From Endocalyx cinctus (taxonomy: Eukaryota > Ascomycota > Sordariomycetes > Amphisphaeriales > Apiosporaceae), in contig BCKC01000001.1 of the NCBI GenBank assembly GCA_001600455.1, positions 2,382,441 to 2,446,440 of the forward strand: DNA of 64,000 bases, written 5' to 3'. Position 1 is the stretch's first letter, and every line of letters begins with the position of its first letter. The position numbers and the translations under genes were made by a program. Positions 26,101 through 39,130 of the stretch are shown in pieces. Below the pieces are notes generated by a model. The model worked only from the letters and a program-made list of their open reading frames with translations, ran no database searches and was not told the DNA's origin.

Positions 26101-28015
26101 GAAGAGTTGTATTCATGCTCTTACAATTTGCTGTCACGAGTTGCCGATTTCGACAGCCAAAGCGCTGGTCACAATCCTGCAAAGAATGGGTCAAATTATT
26201 ACACAACCGTATGTTGCCATGCACATCCTCGAATTCTTAACTTGTTTAAGTCGACTTCCTGCGTTGTATGTGAATTTCCGGGAAGAAGAGTACCGTATTG
26301 TCTTCGGAATTTCATTCCGGTATCTGCAATATGTGAGGGGAAAGAAGCAGAGTCAACGACCTGTTTCTACTGGCGATCCCGCTAGTTCTATTGCAGGCAC
26401 AGCAAACATGGTAGACAGCCAGTTACACCCAAACGCGTCTGACGACTTACCGCAATATGTCTATACGTTGGCTTACAACGTAATCCTTTTCTGGTTCCTG
26501 GCGCTGAAACTACCTGACCGAGCGAACCACGTTTCCTGGATAGCAAAGAATCTATTGACGGACGTTGATGGATCTCAAATGCTGGATGAGCAGGCGCAAA
26601 TCTCAATGGATTTTATCCAACGAGTAACTTACGCCGATGTTGACGAATCCGCTGCCGATCCTTTGTTCACTTCTGACCGTTTCGGTGAGATTCTTACGAA
26701 AAGATGGTTGATTGGAAATAGCATCGTCACGGTAGAACAGGCTGTTACTACGGGATGGGCTCAGATTACGAAGCGTCAGCCTTCTGGTACATCTTCGTAT
26801 ACGATTCGAGAACTGTTTCGCCCACCTCCAACTCATCAGCGGCCTACCACGGAAAATTCGAGCCAAGGCCACACGACCTCCGGGAATAGCATCTTGCCGA
26901 GCCACTTGCTTGTCCAACTACTATCATCAATACCTCAGGGTAACGACATCGTTCGGCCTGTTCCGCTACCAGATGAAGAGGCGGTCGAAAGAGCTATAAG
27001 AGTCTTTGACCGGAATTCTACTGTAGATGGTTACAAAGTAGGTGTGATATATATTGGGGAGAATCAAACATCAGAAGTAGAGATTCTATCTAATATTTCC
27101 GGGAGTGGGGAATACATCGAGTTCCTCAATGGTCTAGGCACTTTAACTAGACTCAAAGGTGCTGCTTTCAACACTCAAGGCCTAGATCGGCAGTACGATA
27201 GCGATGGGGAATACACATTCTGCTGGAGAGACAGAGTCACAGAAATCGTCTTTCATGTGACAACGCAGATGCCTTCGGACAGAGACCGTGATCCACAGTT
27301 TACTATGAAAAAGCGGCACATCGGCAACGACTTCGTCAATATCATTTTCAACGACTCAGGTCTCCCATTCAAGTTTGATACGTTTCCTTCCGACTTCAAC
27401 TTCGTCAACATTGTTATAACACCCGAATCCCGTGCTTCGTTTGTCGCTACTAGGCAGAGGACACGGACGAATATGCAGGAATCTTTCTATAAAGTTCAAG
27501 TCATGAGTAAAGCAGGGTTTCCTGAAATCTCGTCGGCTTCCGAGACAAAAGTTATTAGCCTGAAAGCTCTACCTGAGTATATACGATTATTAGCGCTCAA
27601 CGCCTCCGTGTTCTCACTTGTCTGGGCTCACCGAGAAGGTGGCGAACATATATCGTCATGGCGTAACCGCCTCAAGGAAATCAACCGATTACGAGAGAAG
27701 TACGGCAGCACTAAGTTTCATCCACACGGGCCAACGCCGTCGCCTCCCGGAACTGCCTACAGTCATAACTCAGTGATGCCCAATACGACGGCATCGCAAT
27801 TAGAGGTGGCTCGGACTGGCAATTCCGTGCGTGATAGTTTTACTAGTCTCAGACGGTCTTCAGTTGCCACTTTCTTCTCTAACTCGACTGATCACAATTC
27901 TCAGTCTCACCGGTCTTCGATGCTGTCGACGGCGACGACGGATAACACTGAAGTGATGACTACGAACGGATCAGACTCACTAGTCGACAATGTTGACTTT
28001 AGTAAGTGGGCTTAA
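23118..28015 (+). CDS. tsc2: Tuberin (TSC2) homologue with Rap/Ran-GAP domain
   Basis: Tuberin is the GTPase-activating subunit of the TSC complex, which switches off the small GTPase Rheb and so restrains TORC1 signalling. It has two exons: 23118-23462 and 23522-28015. The single 59-nt intron (GTATGT donor, TAG acceptor) joins SDYPLNP to VLDIWDAAKDLIDPNNP in phase 0. The total is 1612 residues, close to what I would expect for filamentous fungi. Residues about 17-35 are a Gly/Ser run. A long alpha-helical tuberin-type N-terminal region follows. The RapGAP domain lies at about 1297-1500 and contains KKRHIGNDFVNIIFND. The Asn of HIGND (about residue 1384) corresponds to the catalytic 'asparagine thumb' of this GAP family. 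The tail from about 1520 is Ser/Thr-rich and probably phosphorylated (inference). I chose ATG 23118 for its ACCATG context; an in-frame ATG at 23007 would add 37 residues. Confidence 0.95.
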
Positions 28016-30245
28016 ACAATGCCCACCCCTTACCCATTTTCTTCGACTTATCCAGGGACTTTTCATGGATTTTTTTTTTCTCCCTCTATTAATATGTGTA
28101 CATGAATGAAAATCACGGTTTAGTAAGATGATCCAGACAAGTAGGCGAGGTTTTGCGGTTGAGGCGTCTGGATACGGAGGATACCATCAACGTTTTTTCT
28201 TTTCCCTTTTTTTGATACTTCTCTTCCTTTTTCACCCGTTTTTTCAATGATATTGACCATTCTTGACCTGCTTTTTTTTTTTCTTCTTCTTAGACTAGAC
28301 CACTACGTATAGCGAACAACCGTAGTGGTCATGTTTTCTTTTTTATTATTGAAAGGCGTTTTATGGAATTAGAGGGTTTGGATGAACTCACCGGGTGGCT
28401 ACGTTGGTCCCTTTTTTTTCGGGATTCTAAAAGTATAAAAAAAATCGGCGATGATCTTGTAAGCTGTCATGTCGTCTCTTTCATGTATGTATGCCAGAGA
28501 ATTTTCCGAGGCTCGCTGCCCATATGGATTCTTTCTCTCTTCACCAAACAAAATTTTCACTCACCTCAACTCATCCCTTCTCTTCAACAAGGTGTGGCCC
28601 AGTCAGGCTGGAATAGGGAGGAAACGGCGAGTTCGTCGAGAATCTTAACGCATAACACATCGTATTTCAAGATGCTCACCGGTAAGTACCGTATTGAAAG
28701 GTAGGGTCGGGTTACACGACATAGGCGTATACATGTGACAGGTCTTCGTTATCGCATATACATATTGTATTACATGCTACGAGTGTGTACGCTCACTTAC
28801 ACTTCTGTTCCTGAGTGGATGACGGTAACACGTAGGGTAAGCATGAGCGATCTGGATGAGGAATATCTCGCAATCTTTCGAATATGTGGTCTCACGTGAG
28901 CTTTTAAGAGAACTCAGTACGACTAACGTATATTTAGACGACTATATACATATCCATAGAAGCATTTATATATATATTTCTTACCGTTTCGCTAAGCTGA
29001 GCCTTAGGTTACGCAGGGCCCCTTGCATGACTTGAGAACTGACACGCTGAACCCTACCGTTACCTTACGGCTGCCAATCATGCGGCCCGGAGTTTGGTCC
29101 GAGAATTGCTAATGGACTTGAATTAGATAGATATATCAACTTTATGAAGTTTGAGTAGAGAACAGTTATTCTCTCTCTTTTTTTTTTTTAAGATAGACGA
29201 GAGAGAGCTTAAACCCCCTCCCAGAAAGGGGATGGATAATCTTGAGAAAAAAAAAAAAAGATTACGTCCAAGTTGTATACCTTTTTCCGTTTTTGGTATC
29301 TCCCCAAGATCTGCAAAATTCCCTACATAAAGCTATCTGAGTACTACATATTACAACCAACTTACATTGACCGGATGACGCGGGGTCCGGGTTTCAGTCG
29401 GTATTCGGGTACGTTTCTATTGTTTTTTTTGTTTTTTTTTTGACATATGCATCCTAATAGGTTGTATAGCATATGTAATGTCATGTAACAAGGGGGCAAA
29501 GAAAATAGAAACGAAACTTGTGAGAGCGGACTCTCCGCATATCTTTTTCCTTTTTTTTTTCTTATTTACTTTGGGTTGGTAAATGTGTAAGACTCGGTGA
29601 GTAAAATGGCTTTTGTACGGATATGCGGCCATCGTGTTTTGAAATATAGACCTTTTTTCTTTTCTTTCCCTTTCTCCCTGTCTTACACCTTAGCTCAAGC
29701 TACAGAGTATACCCCGTACCGTACGCGTCTTGGCTTATAATAAATCACGTTATGTCGTCACCGAGTCCCAATGGGGAGAGAGCAGAGTGGGATAAACATT
29801 TAAACAGACAAGTATGCAGCCTCGTTCTAGGGGATCCACCTCGTTGACATATCCTACTATATACACGTATACACGCACATACACATATACGTGCACCTAA
29901 GTATATAATTATTTGTTACTCCTAACCTTCTTCTCACCCTGACTGCCTGACTGCCTATCGTATTCCCTCTTCAAGTAAAGTGCCGACCCCGCAGCAAACC
30001 CCCAGTTAAGGTGTCACAACAGCGTAAGACGGAGACTTTTCCTGCTTTAAGTTCTATTCCGGTCTTCTAAACCTTGTCAGGTTGTACGTGCGCCTATATC
30101 TCCGGGAAATAAATTTTCTTTCTTTACCTACACAGTACTTCCGTGTGCTTTGTGCTTCTCTCTCGAATTCTGCTTGGACCGTTGGCGGTGAGAAAGAGGG
30201 GTGGCGGGGATTGAGGATACGTTGTGAGCTCCCTCATAACGGGTG

Positions 30246-30280
30246 TTTTTTCTTTTTCTTTTTCTTTTTCTTTTTCTTTT
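30246..30280. repeat. Hexamer repeat TTTTTC
   Basis: About five and a half tandem copies of a TTTTTC unit, read directly from the sequence. Confidence 0.9.
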
Positions 30281-32658
30281 AAAGGTGTAGTGAGCCAAGA
30301 TGATTTTGGTGATCCCCGGGTGTTAGTGGTCGAGAGATAACGCGAGTTTGATCACGAGCTCCGTCATACATGATAATATCAAACGGAGCGTCCGTAAAGA
30401 TCCGGAGTAACAGGTGAGATGAACTATATTAGTATAACATAATAGTAGACCTAAGGAGTCATCTTAAGAGTGGAGGGTCAAAGTATGCTTAGGGTTGCAC
30501 GGAGAAGGGAGATCTGCATCTTCTTTTGTGTATGGCTCGCCCTCTGCTTACCTGCTTGCCTGCCCTTTCGCCCCGGCTTACCCAATATCGTAACGCATAT
30601 CGTTCCCAATTGATAGTTATTCTAGTTGTATTCCTCCGTTGCTTATTTTTTCTTCTTCTTCTTTTCTTTCTTCCCTCACGACCGATCTTAGAATCATCCG
30701 TTCGTAAGCGAAGAAAAGATAGGAATCGGGTCAAACGAGATGGCGAGAAAGCGAAAACGAGCGATTCCGTGTAAAGTTCGGCGCAGGTGGTGGTAACACA
30801 AACCCAAAGCCACGTCAAAGTTGGTACTGGTTGTTACAACCCGACCGACCCGTGTCGATTTCATGAATTATTTTAACAGGATTTTGAAGAAGGCTTGTAA
30901 TCATATTACAGTATTATTGGGGGGGGTTTTTTTTGCGGGATAACACACAAATCTATACACGCGCGCATTAAACTTGCATAATTTTGAGTTTTGCCTATGA
31001 TAGATAATCCTTTCATTCCAACTTTGAGTATTCGAAAGAAGGAGGTAGAAGCACTTCGAGTAGCACAAACCAACGCATGGAAAAAGTAGGTATCGAAGAT
31101 GACCTTCTGGAGAAACGATCGAGGTAAAGTAAAGTGAGGTAAACCGTATATACCCGCTGCTGTGTGATGCCATTTGATGGTACTCACGATATTTAGAGTA
31201 ACACAAAGCACTCCATCTCCCTACCTGGCTTCTTTAAGGGGTATTTTGCTTATCCGCGTCGAGATCGACGACCGGCAATGATAGAATGTTACCTCCAGTC
31301 TGGTGATATCGAAGCTCAAAGGGGTATGTGATACAAAAAAAAAAAAACAATACGATGAAGAGTTGTAACGAACCCGGCTTCTAATCCTTTCAACTCACGA
31401 GGTACCTAAGGTAGGAACCCGTATCCAAGATAAGGTACATACGACGGAACCGTCGCACATACATATGGTATTACATATATAGAGCAAGGAGAACTCATCT
31501 CCGTTTCTCTCCCACTTCTCGGGGAGGAGGTCCAGCGTACGCCACTGGGAACACGGAATTTTTCATTACTATAAGAGGACAAGGTTAAACAAAGGTACAG
31601 GATAAGCTGTGAAACCAAACTTTTCTGGCAGTGTAGTATACGGATTACGGTATCACGGTATTACGGGGCAACGCAAAGCGTTCTTGTACCATGTCTCGAT
31701 TTTAGGTTAAATGGGATGATGATGATGATTTTTTTTTGTCTCTCCGCGGATGTAATGCAGGTGTCACACAGCAAACATTCCCTTCAACGTCACCCCTTTG
31801 AAATTTTCTTTTATAAATATATACAAAATCGGTGAAATTAGAAATATCTAGAATTTCACTCGTCGCTTTATTTACTCACATGGGCAAAATGAACGTGCGT
31901 GCATACGAAGTGTACATATAAACATATATTTATATATATTTGTGTGTGTGTGTGTATATATATGCAAAAGGAGAAGAAAAGAGGTTGCTTTGCGTGGAAG
32001 CGCGGCAATACCCGCGATGGCTAAGGTGGGTCGCGAATCTATCTATCCCGTTGGGAGAAATATCATGGGACGATGAAATAAGAAAGAAAAAGAAATGGAC
32101 GTTTTATAAATAAATGAAAAATATCTCAAATAGGTAACTTGAGATACATATTAGGAATCCGAAGTGATAGGAGCGCATATAAAGATAGGGTCGTAGACGA
32201 AAAAAAAAAAAAAAAAGGCAGAAGATTGGGGGTGGCGCTTGTTCGCATAGGACATCATACCATTAGGCTGCAGAATGCAATCACCGGATTTGAGATCAAG
32301 CATGCCGTCTGCCTAGGTTTTATGTATACGTTATGTATGACGAGATTTGAGCGGTGTTGGTAAAAAAGAGTATGTTGCGTTTTGAATTCTTTCTTTCTCC
32401 ATTCTCGTCGCTCATCGACTTGTCTAGCTAGCTTTGCCGGCCGGGTAAAGAAGGGCGAAGAGAATCATATGAAAGATCTCATTTTTATTTTATTTTATTA
32501 TATTTATTCTTTTTTTATTGAAATTATTATTCTTATTATTGTTTCTTCGCTGACGTGACAATGCGATCTGCGATGTAACACATCCGAACCAAGGTTCTCG
32601 CGCGGATGTGCAACCACACTGATGGTCGAGATTTAGACGCGTGACAAGTTGCATATTG

Positions 32659-32660
<2 letters not shown>

Positions 32661-32700
<40 letters not shown>
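32661..32700. repeat. Dinucleotide microsatellite (CT)20
   Basis: A perfect CT repeat of 40 bases. It is the longest pure microsatellite in the window. Confidence 0.98.
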
Positions 32701-32705
<5 letters not shown>

Positions 32706-33380
32706 ACCCCCGTCACCCCCGATTCTTTGACCGCTGCCTATCTATATGAGAAGAGTAAATTATGAAAAATCTTGTTTAGGAACAGGAATTAGTTTCTTCG
32801 GATCTCTCTATCCGTGATCTTTACTACTTACTTCTCTGCGCTGGGCAGGCAGACAGATAACCAATATGCTAATAAGAGAAAAAGGGGGTGGGGGGCATGA
32901 CTGTCTTAGTGGCTACCCTCAGTTTTCTGACCCAGAACAGATCCTGATCTCTGTAGGTAAGCAGTTGGATTAAAACAATAACGTAAAACCAACCAACAAC
33001 ACCACTCATCTAGCTTCGAAGCCGGAGGTGAAAATGAGTTACACGAGATATTATCACTCATCGGGCTCACTCCGATGGACGTTCGAGGAATAAAGGGTAT
33101 TATGAGTGCTATGGGAAAGTATTGTCAGATATTTCATAATGTTTTTTTCTAGGGTGGAATCGATATTTTCAGGTGGTATTATGTACTGTACTTCGAATGA
33201 CAACTCTGTAGTTATAAGGTAGCCAAGGGATTTACGGCAATGTATGCCAAGACGCTGACATGTCAAAAGCCGTTAGCAACGATTTCCTGAGCTGTGTGTC
33301 GTGTTGCTACTCGGCCGAGTTAACCTGCTGTGTTTGGTGTTATTCACGTAATTCCCTTCGAGAGAAAAATCAAAAACTTC

Positions 33381-33405
33381 AAAAAAAAAAAAAAAAAAAA
33401 AAAAA
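33381..33405. repeat. Homopolymer A25
   Basis: Twenty-five consecutive A residues in a gene-free spacer. Confidence 0.95.
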
Positions 33406-34268
33406 GAGTGATGAAAGATGGAATAGCTATTTGATGACCCCGGCTTCTCACACCGGTGATAGTCGACCCGTTAAGTATTGATCGAGTACGGTAATAAGCA
33501 CACCTTTTGAATATTTTTAGTCTGCTTATACGCCACTTCCACATTACGTGGTTACGTGCCATATTAGGCAACATTAAGTACCTGGTTCAGCTTCTATCGT
33601 TTTACTCATAATTATCGTCATCATCATAATCATCATCATCAGCAGCAACAGCAGTAAAAACAGCATTACCGTTGAATAATCAGTAATCGTTTCCACCCCC
33701 CCTTCGTGATATTTGACTTGATGACGAACGAGGTAATGATGGAGGAGGTTCGTTTCTCTGGGGCTTTATGAATAATGTGACGTTGATTTCCTCTTAAAAA
33801 GAAGCCTAGTACACCATCAGGTATGCAAGTAAGACACGATATCTTCTGCCGTGTCGCATGCTGGATGAGTGAGTCAGGTGACAATCCTTCCATAGCCGCT
33901 ACTCTCCGCAGGAACTTCCACTCACTAGGTTCTTATTTTGTAAATTATTTATGTGGTATTGTGAAATAACTAGTCATTTCGATCCCATCTACACTGGGCT
34001 AGAAAGAAAGATAATGGTACAAATCCTTCTAGAACCATACTGACCCCCCGACAATATCTGCCCATATATACATTGGCTGGCCTTACCGAAGCCTCGAGAA
34101 AGGTATGGACGTCGAGACAACGTGAGGCTTTTTTTTTTTTTTCTTAGAAAAAAAAAAAAGAAAAACTCCAAAGCAAGAAGGAAGAGCCCGACCGGTTACC
34201 TCTTCATTGATTTTAAATGGAACTCTTCGTCGATGCGAGATAGATAAGATCATAGATCTTCGAGGAAA

Positions 34269-36240
34269 TCATACTGGCTGCAATAACTCCCTATACCTAG
34301 CCCATTTTTGGAAACCTATATCGATGTTAGTTATAAGAAATACCAGGACGGAAATCTTCGTTCCTCAAGTTGATAATAAAGAACGTACCCATTGATTGGA
34401 AGCCCTCGTCGCCCCCTTTAATGGCATCGAGGAACACCCGTTTCATCCCTTGATCTCTTAACGTAGCAATGCATGTGCCTAGAAGTCTTATCATGATCGT
34501 ATCTTTCCTACTTGTAATTGCGTAATCATCTAGATAAATCCAACGTTAATTTCTTGTCATATAAGACGATGGTCGGTGGCGACGCAAATATGACATACCT
34601 GTAATGCAGATACACGAGACACCCCCCACGTCTCCTCCTATTGATCGTGCCCAAGGTATGTCTGTGGCGAGAGGGCTGCCTTCGTGCGGTGTATATACCA
34701 AGGCCGAAGCGACGAGTCTCGAGCGCTCAAAGCCTAAGATGACCTCGTTTAATCTCCCATCGGTCGCCAGAGTCTTGTACTGGTCAAATTTGCAGGACAA
34801 GTCTTTTTCGGCTGACTCCTTTTCAATGAAATTTACAATCAAGTTAGAGTCTTCGAACGTGCCTTGTCGAAAAGTCAACCCTGCCGAAGCCGACGATGAA
34901 AGTCCGCTCGCGGGCCAATCGTCCATATTGAGCAACCAATCGCAAATTTCCTGACCACGACCCGGCCCTCGTTGGTCCATCGGCCAACCACGCCTTCCGA
35001 ACCATTCTTCCGCGGCGGAATCAGCGAGTACCCCGCTCAGGAGCCGGGGAAATGTCGAACCTATCCGGACGTGACAGAGTCCGTTTACCGACTTGAGTCT
35101 TTCGAGAGCATGTTCGTACAGGCTCCGTCCAATCCCCCTCCCCCGATACGACGCTTTGACGATCACGGCAGCAATCGAGCCAACCAAAGTCTCATCGTTG
35201 CTGTTGCTGTATGCCGTATACGTAGCGCAAAATCCCACCACTTCGCCGGTGTCTGGAAGTCGGACAACAAAGTGCATCGCGAACCCGGCACGTTGTAGCA
35301 GGGACCGAAATAAAAACTTGTTTAGATGAAACTGGTCTGGGAGGCATTGGTTCCATAAATCATGAATAGGCGTGACGTCGAGCGATTCCCAATCATCCGG
35401 CGGCCAGAACTTGGGTGACGTGATAAGTTTTTGAATCCTTAACTCTCCGGTACTAGAAGTACTACTGACCGTCGCACCGGATGGCTTCAGAGGCTGCGGC
35501 TGAGACCGAGGTAGCTGTACCGGCTGTAGAAGCTCGCCAAATAATATCGTGGCCGCATCTTGAAGATCTGTGGGCGACAACCCAGAAAGTTGGAATATGG
35601 TGGGGAATTCGGTCTCCGTCAGGTCGAGTTCCCTCCCGTCCCTGCAGCAGGTGACGATGACTTGAGGCCTCTGGCCGCCTAGCATCCGCGCGACCTGGGC
35701 AAACTCAATTTGGGAAGATTGGCCTTGGCTCGGTGGGCCAGAAACGACAAAGATGACGGCCTTGGAACGTTTTATGAAGCCCGTATGCGTGCTCGTGATC
35801 CCGTTCTTAGAGGTGTATGGGACGTGTCGTATCCAGGGATGTCTTGCGGCAAGGGCTCTACCCAGGGGTTCGAACGGATCAACAGCTGCATTGTTGCCGC
35901 CGACCACTGCACTAGGTTGAGGTGAGAGTACAGGAACGACGACGGGCGTAAGGAGAACCACGATGTCACCGTCGGCTAGAATTTTGGACAGGGGGATGCA
36001 TGTTTGCTGGTCTCGGATGAGAGAAACCCGCGGCGAGGACTGAGAGGAACCTCTGCGGTTTCCGAACGTAGGCATAGAAGAATGGCCTGGAAGCATTTCT
36101 GAATTGGGATAAACGCTAGAAAGTCGCGTCTCTCTCACACTCACACTCGCCAGATTAAGCCTTGTATCTAATTTTATTGAATTAGCACAGCCTTTTTTTT
36201 TTCTGTTTCTCTTATCAAAACATGATCTTTGGGGTGCCAT
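34269..36240 (-). CDS. GH3 C-terminal-like domain fused to two GNAT acetyltransferase domains
   Basis: Three exons, 36240-34599, 34529-34389 and 34315-34269, give 609 residues. The splices restore the GNAT tail (SRKDTIMIRLL ... VFLDAIKGGDEGFQSMGFQKWARYRELLQPV). Residues about 70-235 resemble the C-terminal alpha/beta domain of family 3 glycoside hydrolases as found in fungal beta-N-acetylglucosaminidase/GNAT fusions (SLIRDQQTCIPLS, HVPYTSKNGITSTH). Residues about 280-440 form a GNAT domain with the acetyl-CoA-binding loop YRGRGIGRSLYE (about 365-376). A second, more divergent GNAT domain spans about 450-600. The GH3 TIM barrel that normally precedes the C-terminal domain is absent, and no trace of it is visible upstream to 40029. 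The first 65 residues are basic and Ser-rich with no recognised match. Substrate is unknown; a role with amino sugars is only an inference from the fusion family. It may be a truncated gene copy that still has intact frames. Confidence 0.85.
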
Positions 36241-36530
36241 ATTGATTGGTATTCCCTTTTCCAGTTTCTCACCTGTTACGCCTCATATCAATAAGGTACG
36301 TATGTGCATGCTTCCCTTAAGAAAAGGTCCAAACAAGAATTTTGTCCAAAAAAAAAAAATTATAAACAAGTAGAAAAACAGTAACCAGAGCCTTATAGGA
36401 CCGCGTCTATACCAAAAAAAAAGAGAAGAAGTATTGAGATGATGAATTAGAGAGGAATGCGACGTGACTGATATGAGCTAAAACTCAAATGGGATTTTCC
36501 AATGTTAGTTTATAATCGGATGGTATATGT

Positions 36531-36615
36531 ATGTGTGTGTGTATATATATACACACACACATATATATATATATATACATGTATGCATGTATGTATGTAT
36601 ATATGTATATATATT
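36531..36615. repeat. Self-complementary TG/TA/CA microsatellite
   Basis: A run of TG, then TA, then CA dinucleotides, followed by more TA and GTAT units. The TG and CA arms are complementary, so the tract can fold into a hairpin or cruciform. Confidence 0.9.
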
Positions 36616-37004
36616 TAATGTTATCTGATGAGTTGAAATAGAAGATATCGTATAGTGGTATACATGGATGATGTATGAAGTATGACGATGTATGGATTGT
36701 GAATAACGCGATGTTGTTTTTAAGAGAGACAGGAAACAGTTTGTTCATACGACAAGTGAGACTTTTCACGAGGGAAAGTATTACCAATCTTCAATTGGGG
36801 GAAGTTGCCGCAAGTAATGCCCCGGAACGGAAGGGAAGGTTTGACCCGATAAGTTAGGACATACCTAGTACAAATGTGTCAAAGATGCCAAAAGTTCCAA
36901 AAAAAAATTATAGCTGTGTTGTCGATCCAGTCAGGGGTAATAGATAGAGAGAAAGATGGATCTAATAATAATATGTCGTGTTCGTGTTGTTGGAGAAGTT
37001 CAAT

Positions 37005-37021
37005 GGGGGGGGGGGGGGGGG
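37005..37021. repeat. Homopolymer G17
   Basis: Seventeen consecutive G residues. It is the only long G run in the window, where homopolymers are otherwise A or T. Confidence 0.95.
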
Positions 37022-39104
37022 TTTTGAAAAAGATATACTAGATAATTAGATATACTAGGTAGGTATACATATATATAAGTAAATAAGTATGTAGGTATCA
37101 ATTTAGATAATATATTATTGTATTGATCGTCAATTTCAATGATTCGGACTCGGCATTCACCCTGGACGTTTCTTTGATCTTCTTTTTCGGGTTTTGGTGG
37201 AAAGAAAGGATTGTGCCAGACAATGTGTCGTATGTTAGGTAGGTAACAGGTACGTCAGCTTTAAAGAAATTGTTTAAATAGTACCTGGGCTGGGTAAGGT
37301 AGCAGCAGAAACGGTAGGTATATATGTAGATAGTCTTGACAAGTATCGGCCATGAGCAGGGTAAATTGCACAGAAAATAAAACACATTGAAATAATACCC
37401 TTAATAAAAAAATATATATATACTACAAGAAAAAAAAAAGGTTACGCTTACTAACTTCGATACCTTCAAGGTATCTTGACTTTGCGTGAAAATATATAAC
37501 TATATTATTATTTATTTATTTATGATGATTATTATTATTTCATTAATTCCCTGCTCTCGGAGCAGAGAAGGACGGCTACACAAAGTCCAAGGTTGAATGA
37601 GTACTTGATGACTTTTCGATCGAGGTGAGGCACATGATACAGGATGATGTCGCACAAGTAAATGTAGTACTCAATGGTTAAGCCCCTTGTAAAGCTTGGT
37701 AGTTAGGACTCGAGTTTCTGCAGCACGCATTGGTCTCCAACAAGCCTGGGGTATGGAGGAAGAGGGAATAAAAAAACAAAACGGCATGGGGACTTCACTA
37801 CTTCTCTCTACATTGTTTTATTAATATTAATATTATTTCTATCTAATCTTTTTTTTCTTCCCTCTCTTTCTTTCTTTCTTTTTTCTTTTTTTTTTAAAAA
37901 AAAAAAAAAAAAATCAAACAATATCTAGAAATGGATGGAAACAAGCGAAGGGTGGCGGGGGAAGAAGGATGGGTTGCATTCTTCGCCGTAAAAAGGCCTT
38001 ACATGTTACGATTACAGCGTCTACCGTACGGGTCGAAACTGCGAGCGAGAGATGACTGCATCTCTTCCATTTATAATGGTAGCACAAGAAGGAAAAAAAA
38101 AAAAAAAAAAGGTGACGGGGCGTCGTTGTTTTGTCGAAGACAATCCCCCCAACCCCCTTGATGTTTTTTTAACCACTCAAAGTCTCAGTTCACCGATCTT
38201 TGCTGGATGATTTTCTTTTATCTGCCCCTTCTCCTTTCCCCCTTTTCTTCCCATTTTACCCCCCCATAATGTCATGTATTAACTTGTTTTCTTTTATTAA
38301 TATGTTTATTCTACCGTGCATAAGATTCGATTGAGTTTCTTATCATCGTACTCGTATTTATCGGCTTGGCAAGTCCAACTGACTTGTATGAATCGAAGAA
38401 TGTGGTAACACAAATGACACAATACTATTTTTTTTTTGAGATTTTACTTGTTATTATTATTGGGGTTAAATTGGCGGTTACTTGGAAATAGAAATAACAG
38501 AAAAAAACACACATACACCCGCACAAGGGCGCTGAGTATAATTCATAGCACCAACGTAACACCTACTTTTACCACCCTCTCTCTCTCTCGCATTAATTGA
38601 TACTTTATGCTAGAGAAGAGTAGTAGAAAGTTGGTATGCGTAAATTTCTTCTATAGATGGTTCAGGGATAAGTGAAAATGGATAGGATGAGAAAGCTCGA
38701 ATTGCCAATTGCCGTATTGATAGTATGACTCGCTATTAACATCTCCTAAACCAACTTGCTTAAGACTTAGTAAGGTAGTAAAATACTTGCTGGGTACCTC
38801 GTCTCTTCTCCATCGTCATCATAATCATCATGGTACCTTTAGGCATGCATTGACTTTCACGTCTGATGCCAAATTATCATTGTAACCTCCCACCTGATTT
38901 CACCAGGTTCGAGAGTAATAATTTCATAAAATAGAAAAAATAAATAGTTCAATGTAGCCACATGGTTTTCGTGCTACCACATAAATCAAGGTTAATAATG
39001 CCCTGCTATATCTCCTTTTCCGTCCGTCGTATGGGCTTGACCTAATTCGTAACATAAAATAGGATAGGTTTCGCAAATAATGTGAAAGTGTATTTGTTAT
39101 GATG

Positions 39105-39130
39105 TCTCTCTCTCTCTCTCTCTCTCTCTC
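39105..39130. repeat. Dinucleotide microsatellite (TC)13
   Basis: A perfect TC repeat of 26 bases in a gene-free spacer. Confidence 0.95.

Larger units (their letters stand above)
28016..34268. other. Long spacer without a supported gene
   Basis: About 6.3 kb of AT-rich DNA. Open frames are short and unconvincing. Landmarks are a TTTTTC hexamer repeat (about 30246-30280), a TG run near 31940-31956, a (CT)20 tract at 32661-32700, A25 at 33381-33405, and a CAT/CAG trinucleotide tract at about 33617-33656. A CT-run and GA-run inverted pair lies near 29170-29210. The first few hundred bases will include the 3' UTR of the TSC2-type gene. Confidence 0.55.

Noticed and set aside
32661..32700. CRISPR or satellite array
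   Set aside because: It is a simple CT dinucleotide microsatellite with no spacers.
33260..33481. Small Cys-rich secreted protein (frame with CVSCC and CCVWC)
   Set aside because: No signal peptide, and the frame runs into a Lys tract encoded by the A25 homopolymer; probably chance.
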